In this document: positions 1 to 11,882 of the stretch, piece after piece
How the letters are laid out: every line of letters begins with the position of its first letter
Position numbering within the stretch: position 1 is the stretch's first letter
From: Thozetella sp. PMI_491
Lineage: Eukaryota; Ascomycota; Sordariomycetes; Chaetosphaeriales; Chaetosphaeriaceae
DNA length: 64,000 nt
Direction of reading: 5' to 3'
Assembly: GCA_021432635.1 (NCBI GenBank)
Contig: MU270039.1
Location: 445,940-509,939, forward strand
The notes under the pieces: generated by a model
Seen by the model: the letters and a program-made list of their open reading frames with translations, nothing else
What the model was told of the DNA's origin: nothing
Databases searched by the model: none
Program-made: the position numbers and the translations under genes

Positions 1-313
1 CGAGGTTATGGCCTGCCCAGCCGGGCACTGGGAGGCCGTGTACAGCAACATTAACCCGTGGGGCTTGGGTGAGTTGAACAGCCCGCCGTAACAAAGAGCG
101 CCTGCAGGTTATTTGCTTACCAGGTACCAACTTACAGGCACCGCCAAGTTCCCCATGCCTAACGGCCGGCCCGGCCTCCAGGGGCCCATCTACGAGAGGG
201 ACCCTAAGAAGCTCAACGGCATGTGGGGCCGGATGGGCAACAAGCTCAAGCAGGCCGAGGCGGACGAAAAGCTGGCTGAGATTCTGGGCCCTGATGGTCT
301 TGGGTCTGGATGA
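1..313 (+). CDS. C-terminal end of an unrecognised protein (5' part outside window)
   Basis: The window opens inside a gene. I read two exons, 1-68 and 138-313, joined across a 69-bp intron that starts GTGAGT and ends CTTACAG; this is the only splice that keeps one open frame on both sides. The visible tail is about 80 residues. It starts with a His-Trp-Glu-Ala-Val-Tyr stretch followed by Asn-Pro-Trp-Gly, runs through a Gly/Pro-rich segment and a basic Lys/Arg-rich stretch, and ends in a short helical, charged tail with stop TGA at 311-313. I do not recognise the family and propose no function. The splice is well supported by frame; the identity is unknown. Confidence 0.55.
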
Positions 314-1141
314 GAAGAAAGCTAGATTCATTTCATATCGTCGACTCGGCCGTCTGGGCCTAAAAACGAGTTGTAACCCATGATGGGGTCTGATGTAACT
401 GAATGGCCCATGTTTCTGCGAGGTGCTGTCTAGGTACTTAGCGATTTCCAGGGATACATTTAGGGTAATGACAGATACAGGCCTCCTTAGTCCTAGCATC
501 TGACGGTGTGGTCACAATAGGACAAGTTTCTATGCCTAGGACCCAAGAAATTTATTTTATTGATCTCTTATTTCCGTAGGTCTCCTAGGACTAGATTGGT
601 TCTCGCAGATTAACCCGACGCAGTTTTGCCACAGCCCCGCCCTGGAACTTTTCGTCTGTTCTAAACTTGATGTTTGTCCTTAAAATGGCTACTCCATGCC
701 CAGAATCTTGGGTAGGAAGACTGTCCAAGGCGGCGCGGTGGAATATGGAAGGTCCCGGAAAAGACATGGAATCTTCAATAGATATATGTTACAGAGGTAG
801 AAGTACCTATTGGGACAAGAACTATTAATCAAACATCCAAGCTCAGGGAACTTTCTATGCCACGTTTTTTAAGAACTATTAAACGATAAATACCAGCCTC
901 AATCCTGATCTCATTTGTTCACATGATGGTAGATCAACCCTTTTTGCCAATAGCCTATTACGGTCTAGAACCTTTTCCCCTTTGAGTCCCGAGTCCCACC
1001 CTCACATACAAACACGTCCTCTAGGCTTCGAAATGTAGCTAGCGCTCAGCTCTAAGTCCAAAGTCTTTTTCGCTATAGGATGATATGAGTCAGCACCAAG
1101 TCGGACCGAGGACGGATGGAATGGATAGATGGATGTTGTAT
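314..1141. other. Intergenic region, no gene seen
   Basis: This stretch lies between the end of the first gene and the 3' end of the MFS gene, so the two genes converge on it. It is moderately AT-rich and has no open frame that looks like protein. I see no RNA gene or repeat. It presumably holds the 3' untranslated regions of both genes. Confidence 0.6.
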
Positions 1142-3153
1142 TCATAGATGCCGCCACCCCAGAAGGACCTAAGGGGCCGAACCGACCAAACAAACAAACA
1201 AAAATACTCACGCTCATGAAAAGCGAGCACACAAACGCTATGGCTGTAGCGGCGATGTTGACGGCAAAAGTCCTGCTGAGCGCCCTCGTAATGGCAGCAA
1301 CGACCTGCTCCCGGAGCGCTGGATCCAGGCCGCGGAAAAAAGCACTGTTGGTGCCCGCCATGACGGCCTGGATCTCGGCGCTCGAGGCGCCCGGCAGGAG
1401 CGGGGCAATGTACTCGGTCGCTAGGTTCTGAAACACGGACCCGGCGGCGCCGAGGACGGCGATGCCGCCCAGGGCCTGGCCGAAGGACATGAAGCCGACG
1501 GCGGCGTTGGCGTCGCTGGGCGGCAGCATGACCTGGACGACGGAGAAGCCCGCGAGTACTGTGCAGCCGATGCCGATGCCGATGAGGACGGTGTAGCCGT
1601 AGATCCGGGAGGCGGGCGTGTGGCTGTCGATGGTGACTGTTGGTTTGTGTTAGTGTGACTGTGCGCTGGGGTGGGTTATCGGTCTCGATAGATCGATCCC
1701 ATCAGGAGGATGGAGCCAGGGCAACACTTACACATGCAAGCAGACCCAGCGAGGACCAGGGCGTTGCCAAAGACGTACCAGGGCATGTGGTACCCCAGCT
1801 TGGGCATCAGCGCGCCGCTGACGATGGAGAAGAAGCCAACCATGCAGACAATGGGCAGCAGCCGGACGCCGGCCTCGACGGGGGTGTCGCCGCGGGTGAA
1901 CTGGAAGAGCAGCGGGGTGTAGTAGACGGTGATGAGCAGACATCCAAACGCCGAGAACAGCTGATACTGCAGGTTGTTGAGCTCCAGCCTCCTGGCGAGG
2001 TGGACCGGGTAGAGCTTGTTGGCGGCTGGCACGAGCGGGTGGTATAGCGTAACGAGAACAAAGGCGGCGAAGAGAACGCCGGTCATGACCCAGAGGGTGA
2101 TCTCAGAGCCACTGTTCCAGGCGTACACGGCACCGCCAAACGTGACGGCCATGGTGAAGCAAGTGGTGAAGCCGTAGTAGACGACAATGCCGACCCAGTC
2201 CTGGGCCCGCAGCTTCTGCACAAAACGCAAGCTCGGCATGGGGTCGATCCTGGGCAAGCACCACAGGAAGGCGGGCGCGAGCACGGCAGCAATGACAAGA
2301 TTGATGTAGAAGGCCCAGCGCCATGTCGCGCTACTGTCGGCGAAGCCACCTCCCACGATGGGGCCGATGACGCTGCCCACGCTGTACATGACGGCGATGC
2401 CGGCCATATAAAGCGGCCGCTCGTGTTCGGTCGTCAGAACCGTGATGTACGTGAGGCCGCCGCAGTACGTGGCAGCGCCGCCGACGCCCGTCAGAACTCG
2501 CCCGACAATCATGGCGTTCATGTTGGGAGCACCGCCGCAAACGGCGCTGCCTACCTCGAATAGTATTACGCTAGCTAGGAACAGGGTCTTGACGCTGAAG
2601 GTGCCGTACGCTTGGCCTCTGGTGCGGAAACGCTCCCGTTAGCTGTTTAATACGCCTTGTGGATATGTATAGGTGGACTCACGCGGGAAGAACAGTCATG
2701 GCGCCCGCTTGGAAACCGAGCCCAATCCATGGCAGCTTGTCGATGTTGCCGAATGCGTCGAGGATGGACGGCTGGATATCTGCAACCTGTCGACCCTTTG
2801 TGAGCCTGGCGACGCCTGTTCCATCACAACAAAGAGACTCACAATGGTGTTGTCCATGGAAAACAAAAGGACTGACACGATGAGGGACATGTAGGCAAGA
2901 GCCCACTGCCCAAGCAAGTTAAGTTAGCGCACACCCGGTCGGTTCTAGGACAAACACAACCCGATCATACCCTGATCCCGACCACGGGCCTTACTGGGCC
3001 AGCATGCTGGCCCTTGGGCCTGGTAACAGTGTCCAGCTCCTGGACGGCAGAGCGCGAACTGCTAGTTTCGGGATCGCCTGCATTGTGCTCCTTCTCGCCA
3101 CCGTAGCGCGCCTCGTCAGTCGGCCGGCTGCTGATGACCCCTGCTTCTGCCAT
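1142..3153 (-). CDS. MFS efflux transporter, DHA2 / 14-helix drug-resistance type
   Basis: Six exons on the minus strand (3153-2971, 2905-2843, 2786-2683, 2618-1732, 1636-1212, 1168-1142) give 562 residues. The cytosolic N-terminus (about 60 residues) is Ser/Glu-rich. It is followed by a first helix ending in Asp-Asn-Thr-Ile-Val-Ala, then Ile-Gln-Pro and Leu-Pro-Trp-Ile-Gly, which are hallmarks of fungal DHA2 pumps. The Val-Gly-Arg-Val-Leu-Thr-Gly-Val-Gly-Gly loop and the Gly-Pro-Ile-Val-Gly-Gly-Gly motif of helix 5 are present. About 14 hydrophobic helices can be counted, and the length suits the family. It should export small molecules with protons at the plasma membrane. It is divergent from the CLC gene. 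It could serve the PKS locus 7 kb away, but nothing in the sequence proves that. The last exon (nine codons with stop) is the least certain. Confidence 0.85.
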
Positions 3154-3790
3154 GCTGGGCGATGCGACGGAGTGGGAAGGGTGCGCGCGAGTCTGTTGCT
3201 CGCTATGGCTTGTTCCTGCAAGCTGACGGCGAGAGAAAACGGGGAGGGTAGAGCGACTGTGGCAAAGGGGAATCGACGCTCGCCCATTTATTTCGGACAG
3301 CCGATCAGTCAAGGTGCGGACATGGCGGGCCGCCTTCTCCGTGTCTGCGCGGCGTGCCATTGGTCCGGGTCACGCGCCCCTCTCCGGGGCGGGATGGCGC
3401 ATGCTGGCCGAGCGCCGGGTCTGATTCCCGTCAATGCAGGCTCAAAGTTCGTGAAAACGGCCCCTTTCCATTCAAGTGCCGAACGAGTGCTTGGGCGGTC
3501 CTGGGCCGACGAGTAAACTGCCCATCTGCCCGCCATAATCTCCATGGCGAGGCGATGCCGCGGGATGTCGGGCCCGAGTCTTGTGTCCGACCACGGCCCG
3601 CCGACAGGCTAAGCAATGGACCGGGGAGCTGCCGCAGCCGAAAATATACGTACACGATGGGTTCTTCAAGGCGCTGGTGGATTGCCATTAGCCTCGCCCA
3701 ACGGCTGGTTCAGACGATCGCGTTGATTGCGTTGTTCGTGGGTCTTTGCCAGCCTAGTTAATCTAAGTCCTGACACGACCTGCCCAAACC
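3154..3790. promoter_or_regulatory. Divergent promoter region of the MFS and CLC genes
   Basis: These 637 bp separate two genes transcribed away from each other, so both promoters must lie here. The sequence is GC-rich and has overlapping open frames on both strands with no protein-like features. I found no convincing regulatory motif. Confidence 0.5.
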
Positions 3791-6264
3791 ATGGACGGGA
3801 CTGCAGATGACGTGCACGAGGCACTTCTCCATTGGCACAGCTACGGCATCTCGTACGAGAGTTTTCCCCGTCCGCCTGCGCCGAAGCGCGCACAAAGCTT
3901 CACTGCGTCGTCCTTCACAGACGCCCAGTCCCACGCCTCGTCCGAGACGACCGTCACCACCCCTGGCAGTGTGTCGGGACCCAAGCCCAAAGCGTGGCTC
4001 GCCAACATGGCTGCCCGGGCCCAATACTGGCTCTACAGTCATTGTAGGCGAGGGCATGATCCTAGTCGATGGTGGAAGGGGTATGGCGTTGTCCAGCGGC
4101 CGTGGCATATGTCGAACCCGCCGGGGCGCCTTGTCCATGCCAGCCTCGTCGTCTTGATTGGCCTTGGGGCTGCCATAGTTGCCCTTATCGCCGACATGGG
4201 CGAGTCGCACATTTTTGACTGGAAGTTTGGCTTGTGCGACGGCGACTGGACGGCAACCAAGACATTGTGTTGTTCCGGTTGTGAGAAAACAGCCCTGATG
4301 AGCCTTTTGGAGACCCCCTTTACTGATGCAAATGCACAATAGACAAAGATTGTCCAAACTGGCGTACGTGGTCTCAGATCACTCACCTCTCGGATGCAAA
4401 ATTCTCGGGGTTCAACTTTGCCATCTACCTCACCTCCGGCCTGCTTCTCGCCCTCATGTCCCACGTTCTGACAATATTTGCGCCAGCTCGTCCATCCTGG
4501 TCCAGAGACGGAGACGACAACAACATGCGAGAGGATACCACTCGCCTCGGCCCTGCCTCGGCCGCGGCGGGAAGTGGCGTGTCGGATGTCAAGCAGGCCG
4601 TCCTTACCGGGAGCGTGACTCTCGGAGGGGACTCGACGCCATGGACAGCCCGCACGCTGATGCTCAAGACCATCGGGCTCATCCTCAGCACATCGTCGGG
4701 CCTGAACGTGGGCAAAGAAGGACCCTACGTCCATCTCTCGGCGGCAGCCGCCAACCTGCTTGGCTCGTGGCCGTGTGTCCGCGCCCGCGCGCGGATGCCG
4801 ACCCGCAAGGTACTGTGCATCGGGGCGGCGGCGGGTATGGCTGCGGCGTTTGGCACGCCCGTGGCTGGTCTCGTCTTTGTGGTCGAGGATTTCGGACAGA
4901 ACCTGACGGCAGGCCTCTTGGCACCTCTTCTCGGCGGGGGGGTCGTGGCTGTAGCAGCTCTGGCGGGCCTTGGTCCCTACGGTACCGGTAGGGTGGTCCC
5001 TTGGGAGGTCAGATATCCGCCGAGGGCCACGTATTGGTGGTCGTCCGGAGAGCTGGCTATGTTTGTTGTCGTTGGGGCGGTGGCCGGTGTATTAGGGGCC
5101 ATATTTATCATGGCGGTTAGCTCGTGGTCGCGGCAGTGGCGCCGGCTACCTCTGGTGTCACAGCGCCCGAGCCTCGATGTTTCGCTGGTGGCGATTGCCA
5201 CGGCATGCTCCACCTTCTGGAACCAAGACCTCCGGTGTGGTACCGCCGAGCTTCTTTCACGCCTGGCCGAGTCAGCTGCCACCGAGGGGCAAGTCGCGGT
5301 AGCCTGGGACCTGGTCCCTCTGGGTATTGGGCTGCTGGTGCGCTTTGCTCTGACAGTCATCACGTTTGGTCTTGAGGTGCCTCAGGGCATCTATATGCCG
5401 TCTATGGCTATGGGTGCCATGTTGGGCCGCTTCATCGGACACGCAGGGCTGGCGCTGGCTGGGCCCACGACGATTGCCACCCATCCCGCCGTCTACGCCA
5501 TGGCCGGTGCGGGAGCCGTCATGGCGGCAACCACCCGTCTGGAGCTGACAATCATGGCCCTCGTTTTCGAAACGACCCGCAGCTGGGAATACATTCTCCC
5601 CATAACCGTCTCCATCTGTACATCCAAGGCTGTGGCAGCACTTCTAGAGCCACGGAGCATCTACCAGCTTGCCGCGGGCCAGCAGGGCCGAACGCCACTC
5701 CAAACGCTGCTCGGCTCGTCATCTGTCCAGGTCAAGGATGTCTGGGAGCCACGGTCCGCAGATGGCGCAGCGCCGCTGTCGCTGCACCTCGGGCCGAGTT
5801 TTGCTCCCGAGCCTGTCTACGGACTACGGCGGCTCTTGAGCACGTCCCTGACGAGGGGAGCGACTCATGTCCCCGTTCTCAAGGATGGGCAGAGGCTCAT
5901 CGGGTGCGTCTCGGTCCAGAGCGTGTGCGAGGCTCTCCAGCCTCTAGCAGACTCAGCACGCGTTGTCCTGTATCATGTGCCGGTATCGGAAACGCTGCGC
6001 ATGAGCGTAGTCGGCGCGGATGAGGCAGGAAACAATGACGACGACGACCAACGCGAGCTGTCGCGGCCCGACGCTCTCGTTGCTCCATACGTGGACTTGG
6101 CGTTGCAGCAACGCGCAGTCTTCGCATCCTGCAGCACACTCTCGTCAATTCATGCCTACTTGACTCGCTCGGATGCCGACTTCATTTGCGTGACGGACCA
6201 TGGCGCCTTCTGGGCCGTGGTCACGAGGCAAGTGCTCGCCGAGTGGGTCCTGGGTAGGAAGTAG
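3791..6264 (+). CDS. CLC-family chloride channel / Cl-/H+ antiporter with C-terminal CBS domains
   Basis: Two exons (3791-4277 and 4343-6264) give 802 residues. The intron starts GTTGTG and ends AATAG. A Ser/Pro-rich cytosolic N-terminus of about 110 residues precedes the first helix. The extracellular loop has the CLC-typical Cys-Pro-Asn-Trp-Arg-Thr-Trp stretch. The signature Gly-Lys-Glu-Gly-Pro is intact, with the gating glutamate near residue 288. The third anion-binding motif reads Gly-Ile-Tyr-Met-Pro. The first motif, normally GSGIPE, reads GSGVSD here. The C-terminus holds two CBS-like segments, the first ending in Gly-Cys-Val-Ser-Val and the second close to the stop. Family members move chloride across plasma, Golgi or vacuolar membranes and affect ion and copper homeostasis. 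The family call is firm; channel versus exchanger cannot be told from sequence. Confidence 0.9.
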
Positions 6265-6695
6265 TGTTGTTGCTGCTACCTAAGGTACCTTGGGTAATGA
6301 GACTTGGCAAAAACAGCCGAAATAAGATAACCCAATACATTCGCCTAGGCTCGCACAGCGCAATAGATGGATTGAATGAATTTATGGTGAAGAAGCATGT
6401 AACGTTCGGCTGCCCTTTGCCTCATGACTGCCAATGTACTCGCAGTTGAAGCACAGTTATCTAGGTACGTAACCGGAGGTCTTGGAACGAGGGGTGGAGC
6501 CAGGCATTGAGCCCACCCGATGGCGTGTAATAAGCCTATAAGCTGTAGTGAACTCGGTAGCGCCAGGACTTGTGCTTGTGGATGACCGAATCTCTTGTTG
6601 CATCGATGTTGGTATCTAAGCTATGACGCTGCTCTAGCCAAGAAAAAAAAAAGCCTACAATCACCATTGCAGACGACGTTGATGACGGCCGAGCC
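6265..6695. other. Convergent intergenic region
   Basis: This lies between the 3' ends of the CLC gene and the DUF3237 gene. It holds only short unsupported open frames and an A-tract near 6645. It presumably carries both 3' untranslated regions. Confidence 0.55.
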
Positions 6696-7374
6696 TCACT
6701 CGTTGCCAGTTCCCGAAATGACTCTCGATACGCGAAGCTCGACACCTAGTGAGCCATCGGCCTTGACCAGGAACCGATTGCTGCAGACAAACACCATGTT
6801 TTCCAGGGCCTTGTATGCCTCGTGGCCCGACTCCATCTTGAAATGCTCCACTGGAAGCAAGGAGAGATGTTAGCGTCCGCACGTTAAGCGCTAGGGGAAC
6901 AAGTTGAAAGACGCACCCGAGTATTTGAACGGGAGAGCACCCTCGCCGGCTGTCCCGTTAAGCACGCCCTGGAGGGCGTCGCTGAGCTCAGTCACGCCCT
7001 CGGCCATTCCGATGACGGAGCGGCCTTCGTCGTCGGTGAAGACGGCTTTGACTTGGGGGCGGCCGTATTTGCCGTCGCCGTCAATCTTGAAGTAATCGCA
7101 GCCGCTGCTGATCTGCATCTTGAGCCTTGGTTCAAAGTTGCCCACCGACTCGACCACGCCGTGTTCAAAGGGCTGGGAGGTGTCAATTGACATGGGTCCA
7201 GCACGGCAGCCCTCGAGCAGAGGAGCCCAAACATACCACGGCAAAGAGGCCCCCGCCGGCGTGGACATTGCCGGCGGCGTATTTGCTGGTGATGCCCCAG
7301 ACCTTGACCACAAAGGCGGGTTGGAGAGTCGGAAAGCTCTCTTCGGGGTATTCAAGCTTGGCGGCGGAGCCCAT
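6696..7374 (-). CDS. DUF3237-family protein
   Basis: Three exons (7374-7237, 7172-6917, 6850-6696) give 182 residues, with donors GTATGT and GTGCGT and acceptors TCCCAG and TTCCAG. The pattern fits the DUF3237 (PF11578) beta-barrel fold. It starts with a short strand rich in Pro and Val and a Lys-Val-Trp-Gly segment. A central Ser-Gly-Cys-Asp-Tyr-Phe-Lys-Ile-Asp-Gly-Asp-Gly-Lys-Tyr-Gly-Arg stretch follows. The C-terminal half has Gly-His-Glu-Ala-Tyr-Lys-Ala-Leu-Glu-Asn and Phe-Val-Cys-Ser-Asn-Arg-Phe. No signal peptide or membrane helix is seen, so it is probably cytosolic. The biochemical role of the family is not settled. It is divergently transcribed from the secreted-protein gene. Confidence 0.75.
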
Positions 7375-7963
7375 GGTGGTGTTTTACGGTACCTAGATAC
7401 GATGGACGGAGGAGCTTGCTTAGGGGGGAGGGAAATAAACATGCAGACGTGGGATGAAGCGCTTTGGTTTGCGGTGAATGGCGACCGGTAAATCTTCTAT
7501 TTGTGGAATGCCATCTTTGTTCTTTCCCATCCATTCTCAGTTTTGACGCCGTATCTCGCCTGACTGACTGCTTGGATTGCATGCATGTCAGCACTCCGGG
7601 CCGCAGGATAGCCGCCGCACTCCCTTGTCCCCGAATGCCTTCTGCATGGGACTTGATTGGACAATGGCATTGTAAGCTACATCGGCGACATGACGCCATT
7701 CGGGCTTGCACGGGGCCCGCTATTCCCGGCGCGGCCTTTGGCGGCCAATGGACCGAGACCGGGCCGCGTTCCCCGCACCGGCGGCCGACAGGCACGAGCC
7801 GCATCGGGGGCGGCCGGCGCGGCGTTTTTGAGCCAATATTAAGACGCTGAACATCCAAGACACCACACTTGGCCTTTCAACTTTCTTTTCATCCTGCAAG
7901 GCCGCTTCTCAACCGATTGCGACTGTCGCCCGGTTGGCACTTGGACCGCCGCCACTCGTGACG
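7375..7963. promoter_or_regulatory. Divergent promoter region of the DUF3237 and secreted-protein genes
   Basis: These 589 bp separate two divergent starts. Around 7690-7850 the DNA is very GC-rich. A pyrimidine-rich stretch lies just before the start at 7964. I see no open frame with protein-like character and no identifiable binding motif. Confidence 0.5.
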
Positions 7964-9026
7964 ATGAAGTTCTCCATTCTAGCTCTGGCACTCGTCGCGG
8001 CCACGGCTAGCGCCTGGCTCGTGCGGCCTCCGACGGCCCTGGTTGAAGAGGCTCCTCCTCCATGTGCCGTGGACTCTCCTCTTCCGTGCACCTGTCCCAC
8101 GGGCACCGAGTTCTTCTACCTCCAGACCTGGTTCTCGTGGGGCGCCAACGCCTGGTCCGTCTACAACCTGACGGGAAACTGTAAGAATTCATGGCCGGAA
8201 GGGAGTTTGTGGGACCCTCTGGCTAACCGCGGCGCGCAAACCAGTCTCGGACCTAAGCTGGGTTCCTCAGCCAATCAAGTTGACCATCGGCCCGCACAAC
8301 ACCGTGGGGTCCTACCGCTTGACCACCATCCACATCGACGTTGGCGTCTTTGACTGGTTTGAAGAGGTACCGCATTGACCCTGCGCATGAAACCAGATAG
8401 TAGCTGCTGACAGCGCGAGCCCAGATAACCGAATACTCCGTTGAGGACGACGGCTCCTTTGTCTGGGCCTTTGAGCTCAAAAACGGTGCGCCCCTCTATT
8501 CTCTTTCTCTCTCTTGGTCCCGTACCCGCAAACCAGCCGGAGCCGTCCAATGCAAGCGCCAAGATGAGACCTAACCGCAGACGTCCCCTAGTTCCGCTCG
8601 AATTCCCTGACGGAAAGGGCGGCAGCTTCGCCGGCGAATGGGAGCGGTTCGAAGGCCGCGCGGCGGGCGAGCACCAGACCGACATCTACTGGAACATTTA
8701 CGGCTGCCACTCAGGTGGTACCCACAGTATGTCCCATACCCAATCGTTCCATACCTGCCGTCGTGTGCGTGCCCTAACCAGCCCGTCTGCCCTACCACAC
8801 AGCTTTCCCCTTGTTCCAGCGGTACTGCCTCGACCACGTGAACGCCACGCTGAGCGAAATGGGCGTGCTGAAGGGCACTACAACGGAGCCCTTTTCCGAG
8901 ATCTGGATGGGCCACAAGACCGGCGCGGTTACCAAACCGGGGAACCTGCCGCCCTTTAGAGACCCCGGTCAGCAGTATCCGCTTGGCCGCAATGGCGGTA
9001 GGCTCAGTGATCTCAGTGACCTTTGA
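7964..9026 (+). CDS. Small secreted cysteine-containing protein, family not recognised
   Basis: Five exons (7964-8180, 8245-8366, 8425-8485, 8592-8726, 8803-9026) give 252 residues. The first 17 residues are a clear signal peptide: Met-Lys-Phe, a hydrophobic core, then an Ala-Thr-Ala-Ser-Ala cleavage region. The mature part begins with Pro-rich sequence and three closely spaced Cys (Cys-Ala-Val, then Cys-Thr-Cys), followed by alternating beta-like segments rich in Trp, Phe and Tyr. Further Cys occur in Tyr-Gly-Cys-His and Arg-Tyr-Cys. Two Asn-x-Thr sites could be glycosylated. The third acceptor was chosen downstream of a nearer AG because the nearer one brings in a stop. It is probably an extracellular protein; effector, enzyme and structural roles are all possible. 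Confidence 0.7.
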
Positions 9027-9867
9027 GTCCGCGAAGGGGCTCCTGTATGGTGCCTGCAGGTACAAAACACATGCAAGTACTTGGCTCTGTGACCTCGGCG
9101 GCTCGGACGTCCGGGAGCACAACGTGGGATACTGGGCGCATGGTTGCGTGGCTGGAAAGACGTGGCGTCTTGGATAGAAATATACGCTAGGTTGTGGTTG
9201 AATCGAGCCTGATAACAGAGGCATACTCTAGAGTGGTCCAGCGTTCCACGTGCGTGCTTCCATCAAGGCAAATAATGACTAGACGCCCGAGCCGACTATG
9301 GACATGTTTGGGGAGCAAACATTGGGTTTAGTCTGACTGTATGTACTCATAATAGCAGTCTCCTTTTATCTCTACATTATATCCCACCTAAAATTTCAAG
9401 CTCCCACAGATGGCCTAAAATGCGACAAAGGCAAATCTTATGTCAACGGTGCTTGTTTACGTAGCCGGAGGCTTGTAACCGGGTGGGACTCTGTGAGGTG
9501 ATGTCTAGAGACGTTTATGTGCAGTTTGGAAGAGGATAAGAGATTATTGAAACCTAGTTTGTCATGAAGTTGCTCTCACAGATTTCAATGTCGTATTGCC
9601 TAGTACAGATGCGTTCTGCATTTTGTGTGCTCGGAATTTTTAGCTCTGGACTTCACATGACATTAAAAGAGTCGAATCATTAAAAGGAATGAACCTCCCG
9701 TATCCAGCTTATCTAACCCGGGTCCTCCTTACAACGAGGGTCCCCCGAAGGCTGCCTGCAGGCCTCGTCAATCCTAGCATTTGACGGCATGGGAAGATAT
9801 GAGTATATTTGAATCGTCCGGGTGTCTCCTTCTTCTCAGTCCCGCATAGATATCTCTACCTAGGTCG
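9027..9867. other. Convergent intergenic region, no gene seen
   Basis: This 841-bp stretch lies between the 3' ends of the secreted-protein gene and the flavin monooxygenase gene. It is moderately AT-rich (for example 9340-9450) and has no supported open frame. Confidence 0.55.
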
Positions 9868-11882
9868 TCACTTTCCATGGCTTTTCGCATTACCGTTACC
9901 ATTGGCCGGCATAGGAGAGGGGGACGACCCGGCATTGTCGACGCTGAGTTTCCCCTCGATTCGAAGGTGCTTCATCTGCAAGACCGCGCGGAACTCATCC
10001 GCCACCCCACGGTAGTCACGCGGCCGGCTCGGGACAAACATATCGGCAAGGATACTACCCTTGCGGTGCGTGCGGACCCCGAGGTCGCCCAATAGCTGGT
10101 CAAGGTACTGTGCACAAGATGGAGTCAGCGGTGCCGGGCGGATGGGATGGTCACCTGGGACGGTCTGACACCGTCGGGAACAGATGATTGAGTAAGCGGG
10201 AGAAATACTGACGGATTGGAAGTCAAAAACGGCATAGGAGTGCGTCCTGCCAATGCCGGGGTATCGCTTCCGCGTCCAGGCGTTCCAGAGTGCCGCCTCC
10301 CTCTCCATGTCGGCAAGTTCAGGGACGTCGAGCAGGCCGAGCATGAAGGCGACGCCCCAGAGTGACTGCATCTCGACGACCAGTGGCGTGGAGACGGTGT
10401 GCAACAGGCACAGAAAGAAGAGGGAGCGGTCCCCCTGGGCGGCGAGATAGGGGGAGATCAGGCGGCGGTAGTGGCGGGAAGGCCCTTCCGACGACTTTTT
10501 GGATCCGAGTGCTCGGCCATCGAGGCCGGGAGGAGGGCGGCTAAGCACGGGAAGCAGCTCATTGACGGTGTCCCTAGCTTCGGCCTCGAGACGAACCCAA
10601 TTTTTTTCCTGCTCCGAGCCAAGAGGGTTGGCGGCTAGCCCGCACAGCGGCTTGAGGTCGTCGCCAAAAGCACGGGAAGACTTGACAAAACCAGTACACA
10701 TGATGATGGTGTCGGTCTGGAAACGTTCGCCACTGCGCAGGAAGACAGTATTTTTGTCGCCCAGCGAATCGATCTCTCCACGGTGCACGGTGCAGTCGCC
10801 GGCGTGGAACACCTTCCAGTAGTCTGGCACGCTAGCAGCCCCGAGGCCGCTCGCCGCCCAGAAGATGCTGTTTCGCGTCAGTTGTCATGATCGCCACGCG
10901 CCAACGGCAGGACACGTACCCGTTGTCCCGCGAAACTGGGCGAAGCTTATCGGCGTTAGGCGACTTGCTGTAGCCATTGGACCAGACGGCGATGTGATTG
11001 ACCGTCTTCCACCAGGCGTCGGCTAGGGCTCGGCCAACGCGCGTCCTGTGGAAGAATCGATAGCCTAGGCCGTCGGTGTGCATAATGCTGGCACCGAAAA
11101 GCTGCATGAACCTTGTACTAACGACTTCCATGCTATTGAAGAGGCCCAATATGGTTGGCGGCATCATGGACAGAGGCCCTGAGCCGCCGTCACGAATGAC
11201 CCAGTTGACCCTCTTCCCCGCTTGGAGAAGTAGAAAGACGGTATCAAAGGCCGACTTGCCACCCCCGACCACGGTGAAGCTTTGCATCTTTTCGATCGTG
11301 TCAAGGTGTTTGCCCGTGTCACCGGAATGGATGATGGGCGCGCTGAAAGCGGCCGACTGGGGGTAACAAGGCACAAGGGGCTCCGAGATGGCGCCAGCCG
11401 CCCAAATCAGCTTCTCGCACTGAAGCGTGCCAGGCTTGGCTCCAGAAACATCGAGCGTCCAACCGTTGCCGGCTGGGAGACGTTGGACCTTTTGTACCGA
11501 GCACTGCAGTCGCGCACGTCGGGCAAGACCAAAGTCGTCGGCAAACTCGCAGAGGTACGTGTGGATTGTCTTGCAAGAAATGTAGCCATCTGCCGTGATG
11601 CCTTCGTTGCGCATGGGGTAGCACGAATACTCAAACAGGCCGAGCTTGGTCTGGGCGTAAAGCGTGGGATATAGCCGCTCCTGGGCCCATGTTCCGCCGA
11701 GAGTCGCCTGGTTGTCGATGATGACCAGGTTGGCCTCAGGCACAAAGTCAAGGTACGTCTTGGCGGCGATCAGCCCGCTCCAGCCTATTCAATGTCAGTG
11801 ATTGTGTTGACAGAATGGCAGGCAGCATCAAGCATTCCATACCGGCGCCGACGACGACCACGTCCACTTTCTCTGATTGCAT
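9868..11882 (-). CDS. Class B flavin-dependent monooxygenase (FMO / Baeyer-Villiger type)
   Basis: Four exons (11882-11843, 11784-10920, 10867-10213, 10107-9868) give 599 residues. The N-terminus has the FAD dinucleotide-binding motif Val-Gly-Ala-Gly-Trp-Ser-Gly, split by the first intron, so the tiny 40-bp first exon is well supported. It is followed by the Gly-Gly-Thr-Trp typical of this class. A second, NADPH-type motif reads Val-Val-Gly-Gly-Gly-Lys-Ser-Ala. The Ile-Ile-His-Ser-Gly segment before it sits where the FMO/BVMO signature lies. Such enzymes put one oxygen atom on a nitrogen, sulphur or carbon, or insert it next to a ketone. It is divergent from the membrane protein gene and 2.8 kb from the PKS start, so a tailoring role on the polyketide is likely. 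Substrate and reaction type cannot be read from sequence. Confidence 0.85.

Noticed and set aside
3004-3516. Plus-strand open frame of 170 codons overlapping the MFS start
   Set aside because: It overlaps the first exon and promoter of the MFS gene on the other strand; composition explains it.
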